Assembly: GCA_031286185.1 (NCBI GenBank)
Contig: JAITUS010000058.1
Span: 1 to 10,274 of the forward strand
Length of the DNA stretch: 10,274 nt
Origin: Rickettsiales bacterium
GTDB lineage: Bacteria > Pseudomonadota > Alphaproteobacteria > Rickettsiales > Anaplasmataceae
Reading direction: 5' to 3'
The notes below the pieces were generated by a model. That model made no database searches. It was not told the DNA's origin and saw only the letters and a list, made by a program, of their open reading frames with translations. Shown piece by piece: positions 6,353 through 10,274 of the stretch. Position numbers and translations under genes: made by a program. Each line of letters begins with the position of its first letter. Position 1 is the stretch's first letter.

Positions 6353-7542
6353 TATCTAAGCTTATCATAGAGTTTTGTAAACATTATAGTAAAAGCACCA
6401 TTACCCATAACATTTGCTGAAGTTATTATTGGGTCAAACACTACGTATAATGCCGTGATTAACGAGAGCATTTCTGGAGAGAATTTAAGATACCTTTCAA
6501 GAACAGGCAGCATTACCACAATTCCTCCTGCCGGAACTGCAGCGATAGCAAACTTAAATAACAAAAAATAAAGAAGGAAAGTTACATAGTCTGTCGTGGA
6601 TAATGCATAACCGGAAGTTATTATCATCGATAATATTATAATAAAAAAGCAATCACCTACTAAATGAAAGCCAGCAGTTATTGGTATAACAGACGATGCT
6701 ACATCAGGTTGCTTTACATTTTTTCTGCTTCCTTCAAGAGTAAGTGGCATAGTTGCGTTGCTAGACATTGTACTCATCGCAGTAATAAATGCTGGCATCA
6801 TATTGCTTATGCTAGTTATCCAGCCTGTGATCTTAAACGAATTTGCTGCTCCGTATAAGAGAAAAACATAAAAGTAAGTCATAGATGCTATAATAACAAA
6901 AATTATTGAGCAATCTTTGAATATTATAGATAGAACCTGATCATGTTGCATTTTTAAAGCAAGCCCAAGTACGAATACTGGAATAACTGGTATCAAAAAG
7001 ACTTTTAGAATAAACAAAGTTAAGTCCGACATTTTGCGCGAGAGCTCTTTGCTCTTTTTGGGCAGCAGAACAGACACTATTAAACTGGACATAAATCCAT
7101 AAGCGAGAGCATGAAAGTTAGAAAGGAGTAGCGGCAGCCTAAACGACCACAAAGGAGTAATTGTTTCTTCATATGTTATATCTTGTATTGAATAAGTGTT
7201 TTGCAGGACAAAATGCCCAATCGAATAAGCAATTAAACTTGAAGCTAGATTCGATAAGAAAATCATTATAGCAAGTAATAGTATAAACTTTATAGCCGAC
7301 TGCTTAAGATTGTTAATACTGCTGAAGATTAACGCAAAGACAATAAAAGGCACTATAAATAGCAAAATTTCTTTGATACTTAAGCTCACTGAATACAAAA
7401 AGGTTTTTGCTTCTATTGGAACTAAATGACCAAAAAATACAACTGAAGCAATAATAGCGAGTAAGGTTAGCAGTTGTAGCATGTTTTGATATAGCAATAC
7501 TCTATGGACATAATGCAGTGAGTCAGTTTTCAAGTAAAGCAA
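6352..7542 (-). CDS. SDF-family (GltP-like) cation:dicarboxylate/amino-acid symporter, atypical binding site
   Basis: This inner-membrane transporter belongs to the sodium:dicarboxylate symporter family. The 396-residue frame holds about eight membrane segments plus the re-entrant hairpins typical of the fold. Hairpin 1 is [12 protein letters not shown] (257-268), the TM7 unwound region is [10 protein letters not shown] (288-297), and TM8 carries [12 protein letters not shown] (370-381). Against the family pattern D-xx-R-T-xx-N-V-x-G-D the key arginine is Ile373 and the last aspartate is Asn381, while the NMDGT motif reads HLVGD. An acidic substrate and standard sodium coupling are therefore doubtful. 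The frame opens at TTG (7542-7540); an ATG at codon 21 (7482-7480) is an equally reasonable start. It follows the porin-like gene by 28 nt (88 nt if the ATG is used) and overlaps tsaB by one base, so the three are likely cotranscribed. Confidence 0.85.
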   Translation of the reverse strand: MLYLKTDSLHYVHRVLLYQNMLQLLTLLAIIASVVFFGHLVPIEAKTFLYSVSLSIKEILLFIVPFIVFALIFSSINNLKQSAIKFILLLAIMIFLSNLASSLIAYSIGHFVLQNTYSIQDITYEETITPLWSFRLPLLLSNFHALAYGFMSSLIVSVLLPKKSKELSRKMSDLTLFILKVFLIPVIPVFVLGLALKMQHDQVLSIIFKDCSIIFVIIASMTYFYVFLLYGAANSFKITGWITSISNMMPAFITAMSTMSSNATMPLTLEGSRKNVKQPDVASSVIPITAGFHLVGDCFFIIILSMIITSGYALSTTDYVTFLLYFLLFKFAIAAVPAGGIVVMLPVLERYLKFSPEMLSLITALYVVFDPIITSANVMGNGAFTIMFTKLYDKLR

Positions 7543-7570
7543 AACTATCTAACCCGCTGTAATGCATTTA

Positions 7571-8734
7571 TTAAAAACTCAACTTCAACCCAGCCAAAAG
7601 CACGTAACCTGAGTTGTTCTTGGACTCTTCGGCATTAAATTTTACAATATCGAAATAGTATGAAGTGCCCATAAAAAGAGAACTTTCAAGGCTTAGAGCA
7701 TATGATGTTAATTTATTTGTACCTTTGCCTGCAATATCCCTACCACTACTAAAATATGTTAAGCTCAATTTGCGAGAATCAGAGCGGTAAGCGACACCTG
7801 CATTCGTATAATACGTATTAGTCGTTTCAGGACTATATCTCTTGCCCGATTTACCACCATTACCATATGAGAAAATGCAATCAAGATCGAAAAGTTTCAG
7901 GTTTAACCCAAAATTCCAGTGTAGCAACTGGTTACAGCACTCATAACTTTCAGAGGTCCCATCTGAGCAATCAGTTAAATTTTCCCTTGCAAATTCACCA
8001 GTTAAAGCAGCAGTAAAATTTATATCATCCGACAAACTATTCTTATAGGAAAGGCCAGCAGCAACTAGATTGCTATAATACAAGTTATTCTTCCCTGGAA
8101 CATAACTAAGCCCAAGTTGAAAATTATAAATCTCAGGAGAGGTATAGCTTATTGCTGGTTGCTTTAATTTCAGCTCTAGTCCATTATAATCACTATAAAT
8201 ATTGGGTTTAACCCAAAAGACTTTGTCTTTATCGTATCCAGTACCAATGCCCTTTTCTTTACTGCCACGCAGATTTGCATAGTTTACCCAGCAACCATTT
8301 ACTCCTCCAGCAGCCACGTAAATTTTTGAAGTATTGATCAGCATACTTTGACTGACTGAACTTCTTTTCCCATACTCAATTGATCCAAGCCCCCGATTTT
8401 TTATGATAAAATACCATTCCTCCATGCCTAGTTTTTCTATGTCTAACGCCTTTAGGTTTGCGATACCAAAAACTCCTGCCTTAACATTAAACCCCATGTG
8501 AGTATTTGTATAAACCTGCTGTAAATAAAGAAAGCGCAAGTGTGAATAACTTGAAATCTTGTCTTTAGGCTTAATATTGAAAGAATCTTTGTTAAAAGCG
8601 TAGCCAAACCTCAAATCTATTTTTCCATCTAGTTCTGCATAAAATATTCCCTTATCCAAAATTACCCTAGCGTTAGCACTATTTTGCGAAAATAATAACA
8701 AAAGCAGCGCTACCAGGCAGTATCTCAACTTCAT
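7571..8734 (-). CDS. Porin-like outer-membrane beta-barrel protein
   Basis: The ATG at 8734-8732 gives a 387-residue precursor. It starts MKLRYCLVALLLLLF, a typical signal peptide with cleavage expected after NSANA (residue 22). The mature part alternates short strands and turns, for example GFNVKAGVFGIANL, GLGSIEYGKRSS, FGLNLKLFDLDCIFSYGNGG and KLSLTYFSSGRD. It ends in GYVLLAGLKLSF, with the C-terminal phenylalanine used by the BAM complex. This matches Gram-negative general porins, which form passive channels. A cysteine cluster (CSDG then CC within about 12 residues, around 256-267 of the precursor) could lie in a surface loop. The frame is open upstream to a TTG at 8785, but that would bury the signal peptide, so ATG is chosen. 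A perfect 32-bp palindrome lies just upstream. The solute is unknown. Confidence 0.85.
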   Translation of the reverse strand: MKLRYCLVALLLLLFSQNSANARVILDKGIFYAELDGKIDLRFGYAFNKDSFNIKPKDKISSYSHLRFLYLQQVYTNTHMGFNVKAGVFGIANLKALDIEKLGMEEWYFIIKNRGLGSIEYGKRSSVSQSMLINTSKIYVAAGGVNGCWVNYANLRGSKEKGIGTGYDKDKVFWVKPNIYSDYNGLELKLKQPAISYTSPEIYNFQLGLSYVPGKNNLYYSNLVAAGLSYKNSLSDDINFTAALTGEFARENLTDCSDGTSESYECCNQLLHWNFGLNLKLFDLDCIFSYGNGGKSGKRYSPETTNTYYTNAGVAYRSDSRKLSLTYFSSGRDIAGKGTNKLTSYALSLESSLFMGTSYYFDIVKFNAEESKNNSGYVLLAGLKLSF

Positions 8735-8737
8735 GAA

Positions 8738-8769
8738 TAAACTTAAATTTTTATAAAAATTTAAGTTTA
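8738..8769. promoter_or_regulatory. Perfect 32-bp palindrome directly upstream of the porin-like gene
   Basis: All 16 base pairs from 8738/8769 inward to 8753/8754 are complementary, with no loop. One arm reads TAAACTTAAATTTTTA. It ends three bases before the ATG at 8734. A possible promoter (TTGTCT at 8792-8787, 17-nt spacer, TAAACT at 8769-8764) would place its -10 box on the palindrome's outer edge. It could be an operator for a dimeric regulator, or an mRNA hairpin limiting access to the start codon. It is unrelated in sequence to the ATCCCAGT hairpins. Confidence 0.6.
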
Positions 8770-8809
8770 AATCCAATATAGACAAAAGACAACTTTTTTA
8801 CATAAAATA

Positions 8810-9616
8810 TCAGACTTTGTACTGTGCAGCTAGTTTTTGAGCTATACTTCCATAAATTACTGATGCACGGGGTAATTTTTGTTTTAATAGCTGCTTATTG
8901 ATAGCAGAATGTATTCGATCAATTACTTTAGGTGTGTCTTCTGTATTACAGTTAAATAAAATAAAGAGCACTTTATTTTCGCCAATATACCCTAAAAAAT
9001 CATCACTGCGGCAATTTTTGTGAAAGTGCTCTATAACAACTTTCAGTGCATCATTCGTCTCTTCACAATTACTATTGAAACCAATAACTCCCACAGCCAT
9101 ACTAATTTGATGTCGCAGAGCAAAATTTGATATAGCACGCAGCTCTAGAATAGAAGATTCATTGTCTGGTATATCAAATAAGTCGTGGTTTTTGTACTTT
9201 TTACCCATTAGATATTCATCCCTAAATATTCCTAACTTATGAAGCAGGCTGATGTCGCGTATCAACAGCTCATAATTAATCTTGTCATTAGTGAATTGCA
9301 TGGTGCGGAAAACTTTCACTTTTGTCTTGATATCCTCTCCTTTAGCGTCAATTAAGGAAAAACCTATCACTTTAGGTAATATGTCAAGTAAATCATATCC
9401 ATCCTCGGCACACTCTAAATAATTTCTCACATCGTCAGCTGCTCTTGCACTTAAAATATTGATTAACGGCTTATTGAGTAAACTCTCTTTCTCGTATTTT
9501 AACAAATCCCTTGTAGCTTGATTAAGCCCTGAAATTAATACAGTTTTTCTCCTATTATCCTGACAAACAGATATCACAGCATCATCTTTCCTTCTTGCAG
9601 TTATAAAATCTTCCAT
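8810..9616 (-). CDS. PAS-domain protein with a degenerate GGDEF-like C-terminal domain
   Basis: The 268-residue product appears soluble. Its N-terminal half resembles a PAS sensor: LISGLNQATRDLLKYEKESLLNKPLINILS (27-56) is the usual 'N-xA-x-x-L-L-G-Y-x-x-E-E-L-x-G-x' entry, followed by a KVFRTMQFTNDKINYELLIRDIS strand pair (101-123). The C-terminal half (about 172-250) follows the GGDEF outline: MAVGVIGFNSNCEETND for the I/L-DxDxFKxIND strand, SDDF, then LGYIGENKVLFIL where cyclases have R-x-GGDEF-x-x. The active-site GGDEF is replaced by IGENK, so diguanylate cyclase activity is unlikely; a c-di-GMP-independent or allosteric role is possible. The GGDEF comparison is by eye. ATG at 9616-9614 is used. 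It lies 75 nt upstream of the porin-like gene, on the same strand. Confidence 0.65.
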   Translation of the reverse strand: MEDFITARRKDDAVISVCQDNRRKTVLISGLNQATRDLLKYEKESLLNKPLINILSARAADDVRNYLECAEDGYDLLDILPKVIGFSLIDAKGEDIKTKVKVFRTMQFTNDKINYELLIRDISLLHKLGIFRDEYLMGKKYKNHDLFDIPDNESSILELRAISNFALRHQISMAVGVIGFNSNCEETNDALKVVIEHFHKNCRSDDFLGYIGENKVLFILFNCNTEDTPKVIDRIHSAINKQLLKQKLPRASVIYGSIAQKLAAQYKV

Positions 9617-9850
9617 GCTTTCATTCTATACAGCATATTTATAAGTATAATCAGATTATATTAAAATTCATTTACCTATTAATATGCTTAATTAGATATA
9701 GTAGAAGTAGCTTAACGCTATGGTGCCCGTAGCTAGTTACTTTTAGGTGGTAATAAAGATGGAGTAGCTTTTGTCGCTTCAGCGCGTGACACACAACTAT
9801 ACGAACATTGTAATTCAAGCCTATCAGGAGGGTATCATTCAAATCACCTC
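9617..9850. other. Gene-free stretch upstream of the PAS-protein gene
   Basis: Apart from the 15-bp palindrome at 9646-9660 I see no gene, RNA gene or convincing promoter here. Near 9781 a fragment (CAGCGCGTGACACACAACTA) resembles half of the palindromic hairpin found at 9928-9950, so part of this spacer is probably decayed repeat. A 71-codon plus-strand frame (9771-9986) crosses hairpin repeats and is not considered coding. Confidence 0.5.
9646..9660. promoter_or_regulatory. 15-bp palindrome upstream of the PAS-protein gene
   Basis: TATAATC and GATTATA are perfect complements around one central A, about 30 nt before the ATG of the PAS-domain gene. It therefore presents a TATAAT on both strands, but no convincing -35 box stands at the right distance on the minus strand. 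It could be a -10 element or small operator. In such AT-rich sequence, chance is a real alternative. Confidence 0.3.
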
Positions 9851-9884
9851 TCCTCCTGTCATCCCAGTGTCTCCTTTTTCTGTC

Positions 9885-9907
9885 ATCCCAGTACTTGATA
9901 CTGGGAT
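9885..9907. repeat. Short hairpin repeat, Wolbachia palindromic-element type
   Basis: ATCCCAGTA (9885-9893) pairs perfectly with TACTGGGAT (9899-9907) around a 5-nt loop, between TGTC and CCAGG. A half copy (GTCATCCCAGTGT) stands just before it at 9858-9870. It is the same family as 3950-3972. Confidence 0.75.
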
Positions 9908-9927
9908 CCAGGAAAAAAGAAATATAG

Positions 9928-9950
9928 ATTCCAGCGTCACGCGCTGGAAT
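9928..9950. repeat. Short hairpin repeat, second palindromic-element subtype
   Basis: ATTCCAGCG (9928-9936) pairs perfectly with CGCTGGAAT (9942-9950) around TCACG, followed by GAC. It is the intact version of the hairpin at 3858-3886, and the two-hairpin order is conserved between the arms. Confidence 0.75.
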
Positions 9951-10274
9951 GACACCACTTGTGTAAAAACAAATGTTCGTTCATGAATTGCTTTAATATT
10001 TAAGAAACTTACTAAATGAGAAAAAAAGGCAAAAGAAACCCTGGTCAATGTTTCTTTTAAAACATTGGCGTTTTTTATGCCTTGAACGCTGCAATTTAGC
10101 TGCTTTTGAACTACAACTAACCTTGGCTTAAACGTTAAGAAATTTACTAAGCAGAAAAAAAGGCAAAAGAAATCCCGTGGTAGAAGTTGCTCACTCTCTA
10201 ATCCTGCAAATTGGCGTACTATACTGTCTTAAACGACTTATAAGCGCGTTTCAGCTTGTATAGGGAAAACCCTA

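Larger units (their letters stand above)
9885..10264. repeat. Right arm of the large interspersed inverted repeat (partner at 3544-3972)
   Basis: This is the reverse-complement partner of the left block, with the same order of exact matches (23, 21 and 30 nt) and the same two hairpins. It also holds two direct copies of the TAAGAAA[T/C]TTACTAA unit followed by an A-rich AAAAAAAGGCAAAAGAAA tract, at 10001-10038 and 10136-10172. The period is 135 nt, close to the 132 nt of the left arm. It may continue past the window end at 10274. A 69-codon minus-strand frame (9839-10048) lies across it and is judged non-coding. Confidence 0.85.

Noticed and set aside
8735..8785. Upstream extension of the porin-like gene from a TTG at 8785
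   Set aside because: It would place 17 residues, encoded mainly by the 32-bp palindrome, ahead of a clear signal peptide. The ATG at 8734 is the natural start.
9771..10048. Two short frames on opposite strands (9771-9986 plus, 9839-10048 minus) over the right repeat arm
   Set aside because: Both run through hairpin repeats whose translation gives low-complexity peptides, and they overlap each other. They are most likely accidental.

Overview
The window comes from a Wolbachia-type genome (Rickettsiales, Anaplasmataceae). It is AT-rich, Shine-Dalgarno sites are poor, several genes seem to start at GTG or TTG, and it carries short 'ATCCCAGT...ACTGGGAT' hairpin repeats of the kind described as Wolbachia palindromic elements. 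It also has an IS5-type transposase start and degraded repeat blocks between compact housekeeping genes. The genus call rests on recognition of these features, not on a database search, and I cannot assign a strain or supergroup.

Layout. Positions 1-80 hold the start of a minus-strand IS5-family transposase that runs off the window. Next is a minus-strand operon, secG-pyrG-tadA (2493 to 81), with a good promoter at 2515-2543 and a 1-nt secG/pyrG overlap. On the plus strand, 2656-3332 is a radC gene broken by one missing base. Positions 3333-4130 hold no conventional gene. They contain an orphan near-consensus promoter, a 26-codon open frame, hairpins and the left arm of a large inverted repeat. 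A minus-strand class II aldolase/adducin-like gene (4131-4841) and a plus-strand small P-loop kinase-like gene (5084-5734) diverge from a 242-nt spacer. The kinase-like gene meets tsaB stop-to-stop with no spacer. Four minus-strand genes then follow one another, read from 9616 down to 5735: a PAS plus degenerate GGDEF-like protein, a porin-like outer-membrane protein, an atypical SDF-family symporter and tsaB. Positions 9617-10274 hold no gene but carry the right arm of the inverted repeat, cut by the window end.

How the genes work together. SecG (protein export), CTP synthase and TadA (tRNA wobble inosine) are core functions. TsaB (tRNA t6A) is core too. The porin, symporter and aldolase-like protein plausibly serve exchange and metabolism with the host, but their substrates cannot be read from sequence. 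The PAS/GGDEF-like protein is a possible sensor that has lost the catalytic signature.

I see no clear new multi-gene system. The strongest unexplained signals are a perfect 32-bp palindrome three bases before the porin start codon, the orphan promoter and micro-ORF in the left repeat, binding-site substitutions in the symporter, and a palindromic-element-like sequence read in frame inside tsaB.
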